The notes: generated by a model not told the origin, from the letters alone. DNA of 64,000 nucleotides from JAEXOD01 sp963663265 (GCA_963663265.2 CAXXXM010000001.1:248001-312000), one strand, 5' to 3'; positions 47,540 through 57,291 are shown, counted from the stretch's first letter. Translations and numbers: made by a program.

Positions 47540-49081
47540 ATGAAATTATTAAAATTATCATTAATACTTTTTTGTGTTGCATTTCTTGTCAGCAGCTGCT
47601 CTTTAAGTGGCGATGGAGAAGAGAATAATACAATAACGACGGTTGGAAAACCAAATACTCCAACCCCAGCCCACAATTCAATTGATGTTGAATCTGCTGT
47701 TGTATTAAGTTGGAAATGTGATTCCTATTCAAGTTTTGATGTCTATTTTAGTAAATCTAATCCTCCAACTGATTTGTACATTCAAAATATAAGCACACCT
47801 AATGTTACAGTAGTGGGATTAAATTTCCAAACACGTTATTATTGGAAAGTTGTAAGTCATCAAAAAGATGGTACTTCTGTAAGTGGAGATGTATGGAGTT
47901 TTGTAACTAAATCGAACGATAATAGTGCGGGTTATTTGCTTGTAAAATCGAATATCCAAACTAAACTTCCTTCGTTTGTTAATATAATGTTTCAAGTATT
48001 AGATCCAGCCGGTAATGGTGTTGATAATCTTACTACTACAAATTTTGATTTGTACGAAGATAATCTTCCAGTATCTGTATCTGAATCCTACTTAAACATA
48101 AAAAAAAGGGAAGAGACTCCTTATACCTTAAAAACTGTTTTAATGCTTGATAATAGTACAAGCGTTCAACAAAATTTGGCTGAGATTAAAAATGCAGCAT
48201 TAAGTTTTGTTTCAAGTAAAATTCCACAGCAGGAAATTGCAATTTATAAGTTTTCGGAAGATGCAGTTTTAGTACAAGACTTTACAAGCGATTTAGGTAA
48301 GTTAACCTCTGCAATAAATTCCATTGGTGTTGGCTTTTATACTACTGATTTATATGGTGCTGTTGTAACAGGTGCCGGTAGATGGACTGATTCTTTTTCT
48401 TATGATAACATTGTGCAAGGTACATTGGTTTTGCTAACTGATGGAACAGATACACAAGGTTCATCAACCTTAAATCAGGCTTTATCGGCAATTAGTGGAA
48501 AGCGTGTTTATACGGTTGGCTTAGGAACTGAGATTGATCCCGTTGTTTTGCAAAAAATCGGCAATGCAGGTTTTTATTCTTCAGGTTCGGTTTCCGAGTT
48601 GACTTCACAATTTTTAGAAGTTCAATTAAATATTCAAAAATATGCAAATAGTTTCTATTCTCTTGAATATATGAGCCCAAAAAGAGGGAATAGTTACCAC
48701 ACATTAAGGTTATTTGTGAAAGATAATCCATACAATGGTGCTAATTATTATATTACTGGTAGTTTTAATAGTCTTGGTTTTTATTCAATTTATCCCGGTT
48801 TATTTGTTAATACTTCGGCAGAATATCCTGAAGGAATTGATACATTAAAGATAACAAAAGGAGAATATGAAATTGCAACAGCTTCTACTTATTTAGCTTC
48901 AAATGTTGGTCAATATTCATGGAGTTTATCAAACCAAGCTGATTTTGAAATGAGTGTCGATTCAACAGATAACTCAATTTGCAAATTCTATGGAAAGGGT
49001 GCAAATGGTTCGCAGGGAAATGTTTTAGTCCAAGATACTGCAAACCAACTAATAAAACAATTTATAGTGATAATAAGATAA
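47540..49081 (+). CDS. Lipoprotein with fibronectin-like and von Willebrand A domains
   Basis: The product has 513 residues. The signal peptide ends in a lipobox (FLVSSC, Cys20). Residues about 35-130 are a fibronectin III-like domain (PTPAHNSIDVES, YYWKVVSH). Residues about 195-380 are a vWA domain with the MIDAS motif DNSTS (Asp204) and LLTDGTD. The C-terminal 120 residues are beta-rich and unassigned. vWA lipoproteins bind partners through a metal ion. The gene lies 64 bases after the GH18 gene on the same strand. Confidence 0.85.
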   Translation: MKLLKLSLILFCVAFLVSSCSLSGDGEENNTITTVGKPNTPTPAHNSIDVESAVVLSWKCDSYSSFDVYFSKSNPPTDLYIQNISTPNVTVVGLNFQTRYYWKVVSHQKDGTSVSGDVWSFVTKSNDNSAGYLLVKSNIQTKLPSFVNIMFQVLDPAGNGVDNLTTTNFDLYEDNLPVSVSESYLNIKKREETPYTLKTVLMLDNSTSVQQNLAEIKNAALSFVSSKIPQQEIAIYKFSEDAVLVQDFTSDLGKLTSAINSIGVGFYTTDLYGAVVTGAGRWTDSFSYDNIVQGTLVLLTDGTDTQGSSTLNQALSAISGKRVYTVGLGTEIDPVVLQKIGNAGFYSSGSVSELTSQFLEVQLNIQKYANSFYSLEYMSPKRGNSYHTLRLFVKDNPYNGANYYITGSFNSLGFYSIYPGLFVNTSAEYPEGIDTLKITKGEYEIATASTYLASNVGQYSWSLSNQADFEMSVDSTDNSICKFYGKGANGSQGNVLVQDTANQLIKQFIVIIR

Positions 49082-49086
49082 TTAAA

Positions 49087-49371
49087 ATGACTACTGATGA
49101 TGTAAAATATATAGCCTCTTTGGCTAAATTAAAATTTGATGAGAGTGAATTAGAAAGTTTTACTCATAAATTTAACGAAATTTTAACTTATGTTGAAAAA
49201 TTAAATGAATTGGATACTGAAAGTGTTGAACCGTTGGAATATCCTATTGATAACATAAACATATTTCGTGAAGATAATGCTGTTATTAAACTATCGCATG
49301 AAGAAGCTTTAAGCAATGCCCCTGATACTGATGGGGAATATTTTAAGGTTCCCAAAGTATTAAAACAATAA
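49087..49371 (+). CDS. gatC: Asp/Glu-tRNA amidotransferase subunit C
   Basis: The product has 94 residues from ATG 49087 (MTTDDVKYIASLAKLKFDE). The family features are LTYVEKLNELDTESVEPLEY, FREDNAV and the terminal EYFKVPKVL. GatC stabilises GatA in the GatCAB complex that amidates mischarged Glu-tRNA(Gln) and Asp-tRNA(Asn). gatA and gatB are not in the window. A longer reading through the preceding gene's end is not supported. Confidence 0.95.
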   Translation: MTTDDVKYIASLAKLKFDESELESFTHKFNEILTYVEKLNELDTESVEPLEYPIDNINIFREDNAVIKLSHEEALSNAPDTDGEYFKVPKVLKQ

Positions 49372-49381
49372 AGGTGATTTT

Positions 49382-50173
49382 GTGATTTTAGGTGTAATTC
49401 CTGCAAGATTTGGTTCTTCTCGTCTATTGGGTAAACCGTTGGCAGATATTGGTGGTAAGCCTATGATTAGGCATACCTATGAAAGTGCAAAAAAATCTAA
49501 GATGCTTGATAAAATAATTATTGCTGTTGATGATGAAAAAGTTTATCAAGTTGTATCTAATTTTTGCAAAGATGTTGTTATGACTCCTAAAGATATTCAA
49601 ACCGGTTCGGATAGAATAGCTTATGTTGTGAATGACCAAAAAGATGCTGAAATAATTGTGAATATTCAAGGAGATGAACCTTTTATTCAAGGGTTGATGA
49701 TTGATGAAGCAATTGAACCATTATTATTTGATAAGAGTGTTGACATTGCGACTCTTGCTAAAAAAATTAAAACAGTTGAAGAATTAAAAGCTCCTTCAAT
49801 TCCTAAAGTAGTTTTTGATTATAATAATTTTGCTATGTATTTTTCACGTTCTCCTATCCCTTATGTTCGTGAAGCAAAAAATTATACAGAAAGACTAATA
49901 CTTGGAAGTATATATAAGCATATTGGGCTTTATGTTTATAGAAGAGACGCACTTTTAGACTTTACAAAACTTCAACAGACAGATTTGGAAAAAACAGAAA
50001 AATTAGAGCAGCTTAGAATGCTTGAAAACGGAATGCGAATTAAAATTGTAGAAACAACTTTTGAGAGTATTTCGGTTGATACTCCGGCAGATTTGGAGAG
50101 AGTTAGAAGGTATTATGATGCTTTTTTGAACAACAGATTAGAGGAAATTCAAACGGATGATTCGTCCAAGTAA
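49382..50173 (+). CDS. kdsB: CMP-KDO synthetase (3-deoxy-manno-octulosonate cytidylyltransferase)
   Basis: The product has 263 residues and starts with GTG (VILGVIPARFGSSRLLGKPL). It activates KDO with CTP for lipopolysaccharide inner core synthesis. The nucleotide-binding loop (PARFGSSRLLGKPL), TGSDRIAYVV, NIQGDEPFI and YKHIGLYVYRRDALL are all diagnostic. AAAGGTGA precedes the start. It overlaps the PLP-enzyme gene by 17 bases. It confirms a Gram-negative envelope. Confidence 0.97.
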   Translation: MILGVIPARFGSSRLLGKPLADIGGKPMIRHTYESAKKSKMLDKIIIAVDDEKVYQVVSNFCKDVVMTPKDIQTGSDRIAYVVNDQKDAEIIVNIQGDEPFIQGLMIDEAIEPLLFDKSVDIATLAKKIKTVEELKAPSIPKVVFDYNNFAMYFSRSPIPYVREAKNYTERLILGSIYKHIGLYVYRRDALLDFTKLQQTDLEKTEKLEQLRMLENGMRIKIVETTFESISVDTPADLERVRRYYDAFLNNRLEEIQTDDSSK

Positions 50174-51116
50174 ATTAGATATTGGGATTTTAGAGACTCC
50201 AATTAAAAAATACGAATTTAGTGGCAAAGATTTTTTTGTTAAACATGATGATTTAACAGGGAGTTTATTATTAGGGAATAAAGTAAGGAAATTAGATTAT
50301 TTATTATTTGATGCTAAACAAAATAATGCTGAAATTATATTAACATGCGGTGGGCTTCAATCAAATCATGCTCGTGCAACGGTTGTAGCTGCTTCAATGC
50401 TTGGTATGAAAACTAAATTGTTTTTATTTGGTACTGAGCCTGAAGTACCTGAAGGGAATTTATTTATTGATAATCTTTTTAATGCTGAAATTACTTATTT
50501 AACTGAAGAAGAATATACTGATGTTGATGCTATAATGGCGGCTAAAAAGAAAGAATTGAATAAAGCCGGTTTTAATGTTTATATTGTGCCTGAAGGTGGT
50601 TCAAGCAGTTTAGGTGTTTGGGGATATATTAATTTTATTGATGAAATTAAAAAATTTGTTGTTGAAAATAATATTTCCGGTATTGCTACTGCGTGTGGTA
50701 GTGGCGGTACTACTGCAGGAATGTTATTGGGTTGTGCTATTAATTCATTGCCATTAAAAATTTATTCTGTCAATGTTCTATACCCAAAAGATATTATATA
50801 CAACAAGATTGTTAATGTTATTGATGAGTGCCGCGAAAAATATCAAATTGAAGAAGAAGTTGATTTCAACAACCTTTATATTCTTGATGGTTTTTCGGAA
50901 GAAGGATATACAAATATCACAAACGAAAAAATAAAAGTTATGAATGATTTTGCACGAGTTTCCGGTATCTTATTTGACCCCGCTTATACCGGTAAAGCAT
51001 TTTTTGCTTATGTGCAAAAAATTCTTAAAGGGAGTAATGAAGAGAATATATTGTTTTTGCATAGCGGTGGTTTATTTGGTGCCTTAGCTAAAAAAGAAGC
51101 ATATTTAGAAAAATAG
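50157..51116 (+). CDS. D-cysteine desulfhydrase / ACC deaminase family PLP enzyme
   Basis: The product has 319 residues, a fold-type II PLP enzyme. The PLP Lys is in LLGNKVRKLDYLL (Lys42); TCGGLQSNHARATVVAA binds substrate, and ATACGSGGTTAGMLLG is the phosphate loop. LFLHSGGLFGAL closes the active site. Members release pyruvate or 2-oxobutyrate plus ammonia and sulfide from D-cysteine or ACC. The overlap with kdsB suggests cotranscription without a functional link. Confidence 0.9.
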   Translation: MIRPSKLDIGILETPIKKYEFSGKDFFVKHDDLTGSLLLGNKVRKLDYLLFDAKQNNAEIILTCGGLQSNHARATVVAASMLGMKTKLFLFGTEPEVPEGNLFIDNLFNAEITYLTEEEYTDVDAIMAAKKKELNKAGFNVYIVPEGGSSSLGVWGYINFIDEIKKFVVENNISGIATACGSGGTTAGMLLGCAINSLPLKIYSVNVLYPKDIIYNKIVNVIDECREKYQIEEEVDFNNLYILDGFSEEGYTNITNEKIKVMNDFARVSGILFDPAYTGKAFFAYVQKILKGSNEENILFLHSGGLFGALAKKEAYLEK

Positions 51117-51391
51117 ATTATTATAATTTCTACCTGCTAAGTTTTTTCTGGAGTGTCAAGGTAAATGTTGTTGCAAAATTCAGAAAACAAGTTCAAGGGT
51201 GTCACGGTCTGAACCGTGACACAAACTTTTATAAAAAACGTTGGTGTTTTTACAGTAAATTCATTCGGTCATGGTAAGACCATAATCGCCCAGGAATCAT
51301 TCCTCAATTTGCAACATCTACTAAACGAGTGACACGAAGCGTGAAACTCGATAATGAAACATTAATATTTCCGAATAAAATAATTATAAGT

Positions 51392-51465
51392 AACTTTGAC
51401 TTTGGAAAAGTTAAACGTCGTTAACATGTGAAATGAAAAGAAGTTGGCACTTTAGAGAACTGCCA
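51392..51465 (+). repeat. Palindromic repeat module B, copy 2
   Basis: AACTTTGACTTTGGAAAAGTT followed by AAACGTCGTTAAC, an A-rich spacer and GGCACTTTAGAGAACTGCCA. It keeps the order and spacing of 17252-17322 with about 20 percent substitutions. Confidence 0.55.
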
Positions 51466-51503
51466 TATATTCTACACGAAATGTAAAATGATGGTATGGT
51501 TTT

Positions 51504-51574
51504 GTGCGACTTCGCTGAAGTCGTGGGGATTCTTTAAGGATTGCGGTTACCGACGTGTGATTGCTCTGCAATCA
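51504..51574 (+). repeat. Composite palindromic repeat, copy 3
   Basis: Hairpin CGACTTC-GCT-GAAGTCG, GTGGGG, then GGTTACCGACGTGTGATTGC, loop and GCAATCA. The loops and spacer differ from copies 1 and 2 while the arms are kept, a sign of selection on the hairpin or of element mobility. Confidence 0.65.
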
Positions 51575-52013
51575 AAAAAAATAACAAGTGACGATGTGAC
51601 AAGTGACGAAAAGCAGGTAATAGCTGATGGGAACAAATTGTTGTGATTTGAGTAATTAATCTATATCGTTTTGTATATGTAATATGTTGTAAAATATAAC
51701 GATGTAATTTAAAACAAAATTACTAATATCTTCATCTAACCAGACCCATTAGGGTTGAAACCTCAATAGTAAAATGAAAACAAAAAACAGCAATAAAGCT
51801 CCGTTAGGTGCGACACAAAAAGTTACGAGAAACATTGTTGTTGAATATTGGGAATGTATATAGAATCAAAAGAACATGTCGCCCTGCTGGGTCTTAGATA
51901 TCTAATTAATGTGATTATGTTTTTATGAAAGGTCTTTCGTTTTTAATTTCCACAATATCAATTCATACAATCCCATCAAACACAAATTTACCATTCACAA
52001 TTTACAATTCCCC

Positions 52014-53303
52014 TTAATACTTTTTCTTTCTATTCCAAAACTGTTTTAGTCTATCTTTTAAACCTTTTTCTTGACCATTTTCAGTAGGTAGATAATACTG
52101 AGTACCGATTAACTCTTTAGGTAAATAATCTTCTTCAATAAAATGGTTTGGAAAATCATGTGGGTACTTGTATTCTTTGCCATATCCAATGTTTTTCATA
52201 AAATTTGTTGGTGCATTTCGTAAATGAATAGGGACGGGATACTGAGGTTTATTTTTATTATCTTCTAAAGCTTTATTAATAGCTAAATATGCGGCATTAC
52301 TTTTAGGAGCAGAAGCTAAATAAGTAGCACATTGAGAAAGCATTATTCTTGATTCAGGATACCCAATTTTTTCAACTGCAGTAAAAGTAGAAACAGCTAA
52401 TAAAAGAGCATTTGGAGAAGCATTCCCAATATCTTCAGATGCAAAAATTATCATTCTGCGGGCAATAAACAATGGGTCTTCTCCGCCATCAATCATTCTT
52501 GCAAGCCAATATACAGCTGCATCCGGATCACTTCCACGCATACTTTTAATAAATGCACTTATAACATTATAATGTCCTTCGCCACCTTTATCATACATTG
52601 AAACTTTATTTTGGGTAATGTTTTCAATTAAAGCTTTATCTATTATTATATCATCTTCATTAATTTTGTATAAAATCGCAGCTTCAAGAATATTTAATAG
52701 AATTCGAGCATCCCCACCGGAATTATAAATTAAAAAATCCTTATCTGGAATTTCAATTTTTAATTGTTTTAATAGTTCATCAGATTGTAATGTGTAATTT
52801 AATATCTTATCCAAGTGGTCTTCTTCAAGAGCACGTAATGTATAAATTCTTGTTCGCGAACGAAGAGCAGGAATAACTTCAAATGATGGATTTTCTGTTG
52901 TTGCACCAATTAATATTATATCCCCTTTTTCAACAGAAGAAAGTAATGCATCTTGTTGGTTTTTATTAAATCTATGAATCTCATCAATAAATAAAATTGT
53001 CTTTTTGTTATATTCTCTATTTGTTTTTCCTATTTCCATAATAGCACGAATATCACGAACTCCGGAAGAAACTGCATTAACAACATGAAAATCAGATGAT
53101 GTTGAGTTTGATATTATTTTGGCAAGTGTTGTTTTTCCTGTACCTGGAGGACCCCATAATATAATAGAAATGAGAGCATCATTTTCAATCATATTTCTAA
53201 TTGGTTTCCCTTTGCCGGTTAAGTGCTCCTGCCCAAAATATGTGTCTAAAGAAGTTGGACGTATACGTTCAGCAAGGGGAGTATGAGGAATGGTGAAATT
53301 CAT
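52014..53303 (-). CDS. rarA: Replication-associated recombination AAA+ ATPase RarA/MgsA
   Basis: The product has 429 residues, close to E. coli RarA. The features are PLAERIRPTSLDTYFGQEHL, Walker A GPPGTGKTT at residues 51-59, Walker B ILFIDEIHRFNKNQQDALL, sensor I IGATTENPSFEV and the C-terminal tetramerisation region (SDPDAAVYWLARMIDGGEDP, SPNALLLAVSTF). RarA acts at stalled forks with SSB and DNA polymerase. It follows ftsB by two bases. Confidence 0.97.
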   Translation of the reverse strand: MNFTIPHTPLAERIRPTSLDTYFGQEHLTGKGKPIRNMIENDALISIILWGPPGTGKTTLAKIISNSTSSDFHVVNAVSSGVRDIRAIMEIGKTNREYNKKTILFIDEIHRFNKNQQDALLSSVEKGDIILIGATTENPSFEVIPALRSRTRIYTLRALEEDHLDKILNYTLQSDELLKQLKIEIPDKDFLIYNSGGDARILLNILEAAILYKINEDDIIIDKALIENITQNKVSMYDKGGEGHYNVISAFIKSMRGSDPDAAVYWLARMIDGGEDPLFIARRMIIFASEDIGNASPNALLLAVSTFTAVEKIGYPESRIMLSQCATYLASAPKSNAAYLAINKALEDNKNKPQYPVPIHLRNAPTNFMKNIGYGKEYKYPHDFPNHFIEEDYLPKELIGTQYYLPTENGQEKGLKDRLKQFWNRKKKY

Positions 53304-53305
53304 TC

Positions 53306-53599
53306 TTATTTCTCCTTAATTTTAAAAACCTTTTCGCCCTTCTTTTTTAAATTGTATTTTTCGCGTGCAACTTTCTCAATTTTAAATCTTACATCTTTTA
53401 ATGAATCAATTTCACTTTCCAATTGGACAATTCGAACTTTTGAAGAGTCAACCTTAGCTCTAATTCCGTTTAATTCACCCTGTAATGAATAATAACTAAT
53501 TACTCCTGATTCATTAAAAATCAGATAAAAAGTAATCAGAATTATAACACCTAATAAGACTAACTGTGGTATTCTATTTTTTGTAAAAAATGATTTCAT
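53306..53599 (-). CDS. ftsB: FtsB/DivIC-type septum formation initiator
   Basis: The product has 97 residues. A short basic N-terminus leads to one membrane helix (LVLLGVIILITFYLIF). A periplasmic coiled coil follows (LQGELNGIRAKVDSSKVRI, VQLESEIDSLKDVRFKIEKV) and then AREKYNLKKKGEKVFKI, the conserved end of FtsB/DivIC. The protein links FtsL and FtsQ in the divisome. The start overlaps ddl by four bases. Confidence 0.9.
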   Translation of the reverse strand: MKSFFTKNRIPQLVLLGVIILITFYLIFNESGVISYYSLQGELNGIRAKVDSSKVRIVQLESEIDSLKDVRFKIEKVAREKYNLKKKGEKVFKIKEK

Positions 53600-54597
53600 T
53601 GTAAAGAATATTTGATAATTTTTTCAATTAATTCATTAAAACTAATATTTGCAGCTTTAGCCATTTTAGGCAACAAGCTATGAGAGGTCATACCCGGTAA
53701 TGTATTTGCTTCCAAACAATAAACTTCATTTTTATCGTTTACTCTAAAATCCAATCGTGCATAGGATGTACATCCTAAAGCGTCATAGGCTAATTTTGCT
53801 TGAGTCTGTAATTGAGTAATTACGTTTTTCGGAAAGTTTGCAGGTACTTCGTATTCGCTCATCCCATCTGAATACTTTGCTTCATAATCATAAAAACCTT
53901 TTAAAGGTTTTATTTCAAGTGGAGGAAGAACAATATTGTCAATAACTCCAACGGTTAATTCATGTCCCGATATAAACTCTTCAATTACAATCTTATTAGA
54001 AAACTGAAATGCTAAATTTATCGATTCTTCAATCTTCTCTTCGCTTTTACAAATTGTTAATCCAATAGTTGAACCTTGATCGTTAGGTTTTACAACACAA
54101 GGGTATCCAAATTTGGAATTAATTTGTTTTTTTATTAATGTAAAATCCAATTCATGTTGGGCAATACAAAACCAATCAGGCGTAGAAACATTAAAATGTT
54201 GAAATAAAATTTTAGAAGCACACTTGTCCATTGTTAAAGAGCTTGGTAAAACTCCGCTACCGGTATATTTAATATTTTTAAGTTCAAGTAATGATTGTAC
54301 TATGCCATCTTCACCATATTTGCCATGCAGAGCATTAAAAACTAAATCAATATTATCAAAAACTTTAAGATTTATAGCTTTAATATAATTTTCTTTACTT
54401 ATGGTTGAGTAGTTCTTTTCAGTAAAAAAATCAGAAGCATGTTCCGGTTGATTTTCTCCATAAGCAGGATCAATTATTGTAACAGAATAACCTAATTCGG
54501 TTAAAGCTTTATATATGTTTTCACCGGATGATTTGGATACTTCTCTTTCCGGAGAAATACCGCCAACCAACAATAATACTTTTGTATTTCTATTCAT
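53596..54597 (-). CDS. ddl: D-alanine--D-alanine ligase
   Basis: The product has 333 residues, an ATP-grasp enzyme that makes the D-Ala-D-Ala end of peptidoglycan precursors. The diagnostic parts are LLVGGISPEREVSKSSGENI, FNALHGKYGEDGIVQSLLEL, YTGSGVLPSSLTMDK, PCVVKPNDQGSTIGLTICKS, VEVN-like CLEANTLPGMTSHSLLPKMA and ARLDFRVN. AGGA precedes the start. It fits with ftsB in an envelope and division cluster. Confidence 0.97.
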   Translation of the reverse strand: MNRNTKVLLLVGGISPEREVSKSSGENIYKALTELGYSVTIIDPAYGENQPEHASDFFTEKNYSTISKENYIKAINLKVFDNIDLVFNALHGKYGEDGIVQSLLELKNIKYTGSGVLPSSLTMDKCASKILFQHFNVSTPDWFCIAQHELDFTLIKKQINSKFGYPCVVKPNDQGSTIGLTICKSEEKIEESINLAFQFSNKIVIEEFISGHELTVGVIDNIVLPPLEIKPLKGFYDYEAKYSDGMSEYEVPANFPKNVITQLQTQAKLAYDALGCTSYARLDFRVNDKNEVYCLEANTLPGMTSHSLLPKMAKAANISFNELIEKIIKYSLQ

Positions 54598-54617
54598 TTT
54601 TTTCCTATATCAATGGA

Positions 54618-55280
54618 TTAAATATCCATTCTGTTTCTTTTATCAATATTAAGTTTAAATACTTTTTCGCCTATTTCATATAGTGCGGAAAGTTTTTCAT
54701 TTGGGATGGTTTTTTCTTTGCCCATACTTCTAATAATTGAAATGGTTTTTGCAGTATGTTCGAGTTTTTCCATTTTATTAAAAGCTTCTTCCAAACTTCC
54801 TCCAAATGTTACTGCCCCATGATTTGCCAACAATAAAGCGTTTGCATATTCAATAAATGGTTTCATGGATTCAGTTACTTCGTTAGTAGATGGAGTTGCA
54901 TATTTACATAAGTGTACTTTCCCTAAAGTTAATACAACTTCTGGAAAAATGGGTTTTGTAAAATCTTCACCCATTGCAGCAAATGCAGTTGAATAAACAG
55001 GATGGGCATGAATAACTGCATTTATATCCTTACGATGGTGATAGGCAAAAAGATGTAACTTTGATTCAGAAGAAATTTTTCCATTCCCTTCAATTATGTT
55101 TCCATCATTATCAATTATAATTAAATCTTGTTCAACCAGCTTTCCTTTACATTTTGCTGATGGAGTTATTAAAATTGATTTATCATCTAATCTTACAGAT
55201 ACATTTCCATCTAATGCAGCAACATAACCATCTGTATACAACTTATGACATATATCTATAAAAAGACCTATATTCCGCAT
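54618..55280 (-). CDS. Class II aldolase/adducin family protein
   Basis: The product has 220 residues, typical of L-fuculose-phosphate aldolase and L-ribulose-5-phosphate 4-epimerase relatives. The Zn site is visible: GNVSVRL, SSESKLHLFAYHHR, VIHAHPVYSTAFAA and LLANHGAVTFGGSLEEAFNK. The catalytic Glu is expected at SESKLH. The natural substrate cannot be told. It overlaps the upstream oxidoreductase gene by 13 bases. Confidence 0.88.
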   Translation of the reverse strand: MRNIGLFIDICHKLYTDGYVAALDGNVSVRLDDKSILITPSAKCKGKLVEQDLIIIDNDGNIIEGNGKISSESKLHLFAYHHRKDINAVIHAHPVYSTAFAAMGEDFTKPIFPEVVLTLGKVHLCKYATPSTNEVTESMKPFIEYANALLLANHGAVTFGGSLEEAFNKMEKLEHTAKTISIIRSMGKEKTIPNEKLSALYEIGEKVFKLNIDKRNRMDI

Positions 55281-56278
55281 GACTTTTCCAATTGCTCCAT
55301 TATTTTTAAATTTAAGTATCCATCGTATCCGGTTATTTGAGGAGTTTCTTTTTCTAAAAAGGAATGGCAGACAGACTTTAATAAAAATAATTGTTTGCTT
55401 GACCTATTTCTAAAAGCTTTTCGTCCTTCTCCTTTCAAATCAATTGTAAGTTTTGATGGAGTTCCTCTTTTCCCAATAATATTATCTATTGCAATGCAGC
55501 CTTTATAACCAATAATTTCAATTCTATTAAAAGCTTTTGGGGTATTGAACGAAACATTAAACGAACCATATCCACCTTTTTCAAATTTTACAATAGCAGA
55601 AGCAAAATCTTCAACTTCACTTTTATAAACGACATTATCCATAAACCCTTTAATATCAGTAATATTTCCACCAAAAAACATTAAAAGGTCTATCATGTGA
55701 GTTCCAATATCTCTTAATACACCGCCGCCGCTTAACTCTTTCTGAAATCTAAAGTTTTCATCAGGAGTATACTCGGTATTATAACTAACCGAAATTGAAA
55801 CAACTTTACCTAAAATATGGTTGTTAATCAATTCTTTGGTCTTTTGAACTAAGGGATGAAAACGATTTACATAATTTACGGCAAAAAGAACATTGTTGTT
55901 TTTGCATGTTTCGTACATTTCAAACGCTTGTTCTGAAGTTAATGCCAAAGGTTTTTCGCACAAAATATTTTTACCGGCTTTAGCTGCTTCTATTACTTGC
56001 TCGTAATGGTGAGCATTAATACTGCCAATATATAACGAATCAAAATCTGATTGAAGAAATTCATCAAAGTTATTAAAAGCATTAGGTACTGCAAATTTGT
56101 TAGCAATAAACTTAGCTCTGTTAAAATTATGACTGAAAACAGATATGACTTTATTTTTGTTAATCTTTAATAATGCAGGCAATAAAGAATTTTCGGTAAA
56201 CTTACCACAGCCAGAAATTCCCCATTTTAATTTTTTGAAACTACTATGGGGTAGGTGTATTTTGTCTTTTATCTGCAT
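55268..56278 (-). CDS. Gfo/Idh/MocA-family NAD(P)-dependent oxidoreductase
   Basis: The product has 336 residues. The Rossmann N-terminus is KLKWGISGCGKFTENSLLPA, and the family motif AGKNILCEKPLALTSEQA contains the Lys that contacts the cofactor. The C-terminal alpha/beta domain includes ELSGGGVLRDIGTHMIDLLM with the catalytic Asp/His pair. It probably oxidises a sugar or cyclitol. The overlap with the aldolase gene suggests a joint pathway, perhaps for a sugar phosphate; that is inference. Confidence 0.9.
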   Translation of the reverse strand: MQIKDKIHLPHSSFKKLKWGISGCGKFTENSLLPALLKINKNKVISVFSHNFNRAKFIANKFAVPNAFNNFDEFLQSDFDSLYIGSINAHHYEQVIEAAKAGKNILCEKPLALTSEQAFEMYETCKNNNVLFAVNYVNRFHPLVQKTKELINNHILGKVVSISVSYNTEYTPDENFRFQKELSGGGVLRDIGTHMIDLLMFFGGNITDIKGFMDNVVYKSEVEDFASAIVKFEKGGYGSFNVSFNTPKAFNRIEIIGYKGCIAIDNIIGKRGTPSKLTIDLKGEGRKAFRNRSSKQLFLLKSVCHSFLEKETPQITGYDGYLNLKIMEQLEKSCGI

Positions 56279-56287
56279 AAATACCTT

Positions 56288-57241
56288 TTAAATTTTTAAC
56301 TTTTCCATTAGTTTATTTATTGGTGCTGATGTTTGCATAATATAAAAATGGATTGCCGGAACGTTATGGTTTAATAAATCTTCAACTTGTTTTAATGTCC
56401 ACTCTACGCCAATATCCATTGTGTGTTCAGGCTTTTCACTTAAAACTTGATCAGCTAACTCTTTTGGAATATCAATATAAAAATTCTTTGGTAAAGAATT
56501 AACATGTTTTTGGGATGTAATAATTTTTAATCCCGGTATTATAGGTACAGTTATTCCTGCTGCTCTACATTTTTCAACAAAATTGTAATACTTGTTGTTA
56601 TCATAAAACATTTGAGTAACTATATAATCTGCACCTGCATCAATTTTTTCTTTAATATTTTTAACATCAATATCTAAATTAGGGGATTCATAATGCTTTT
56701 CGGGATAGCCAGCAACGCCAACACAAAAATTTGTTGGTTCAGCATTTAAAAGTGAATCTTCTAAATATTTTCCCTTATTCATCATTTCAATTTGTTTAAC
56801 TAAATCAAGCGAATAATGATTAACACTCCTTCCAAATTTAAGTGGTTTATTAAAGGCACTATCATCTCCCTTAATAGCTAAAACGTTATCTATCATCAAA
56901 TAACGTAATTCAATTAAAAAGTCTTCTGTCTCTTCTCTTGTAAATCCTTGACAGATTACATGTGGAACAGCATCAACATTGTATTTGTTTTGTATTAAAG
57001 CACAAATACCAAGTGTTCCGGGGCGTTTCCTTTTTATTCTTGCCGAAAATCCTCCATCTGTTGTTTCTTCATATACAACTTCAGCAGCATGAGAAGTAAT
57101 ATCGATAAAAGGAGGGTTGTATTTTACGATGTCATCCAATAAGTTTAATAATAGTTTTACATTTCCGCCTCTTTTGGGTGGAATAATCTCAAAACTGATT
57201 AATGGATTTTTGGCTTTTGCCAGATGTTCTATAACTTTCAT
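56288..57241 (-). CDS. metF: Methylenetetrahydrofolate reductase
   Basis: The product has 317 residues, a FAD-dependent (beta-alpha)8 barrel that reduces 5,10-methylene- to 5-methyl-THF for methionine synthesis. The key segments are LISFEIIPPKRGGN (catalytic Glu), PPFIDITSHAAE, MIDNVLAIKGDD, VGVAGYPEKHYESPN, AGADYIVTQMFYDNNKY, VPIIPGLKIITS and PAIHFYIMQTS. Normal length. It starts the gene series that continues to rarA. Confidence 0.96.
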   Translation of the reverse strand: MKVIEHLAKAKNPLISFEIIPPKRGGNVKLLLNLLDDIVKYNPPFIDITSHAAEVVYEETTDGGFSARIKRKRPGTLGICALIQNKYNVDAVPHVICQGFTREETEDFLIELRYLMIDNVLAIKGDDSAFNKPLKFGRSVNHYSLDLVKQIEMMNKGKYLEDSLLNAEPTNFCVGVAGYPEKHYESPNLDIDVKNIKEKIDAGADYIVTQMFYDNNKYYNFVEKCRAAGITVPIIPGLKIITSQKHVNSLPKNFYIDIPKELADQVLSEKPEHTMDIGVEWTLKQVEDLLNHNVPAIHFYIMQTSAPINKLMEKLKI

Positions 57242-57291
57242 GATTTACCTGTATTCAAAATTACAAATTTAACACAAATTTTTATTCTTAT

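Larger units (their letters stand above)
51117..52013. repeat. Gene-free 0.9 kb island with palindromic repeats, related to 16242-18068
   Basis: No coding sequence is supported. It contains a perfect hairpin of 10-bp arms GTGTCACGGT / ACCGTGACAC around CTGA (51199-51222). It also has AGGAATCATTCCT (51291), the composite repeat at 51504-51574, module B at 51392-51465, and ACATGTCGCCCTGCTGGG (51872) that echoes the ACATGTCG word at 16526. It separates the kdsB cluster from the convergent rarA operon. Confidence 0.6.
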
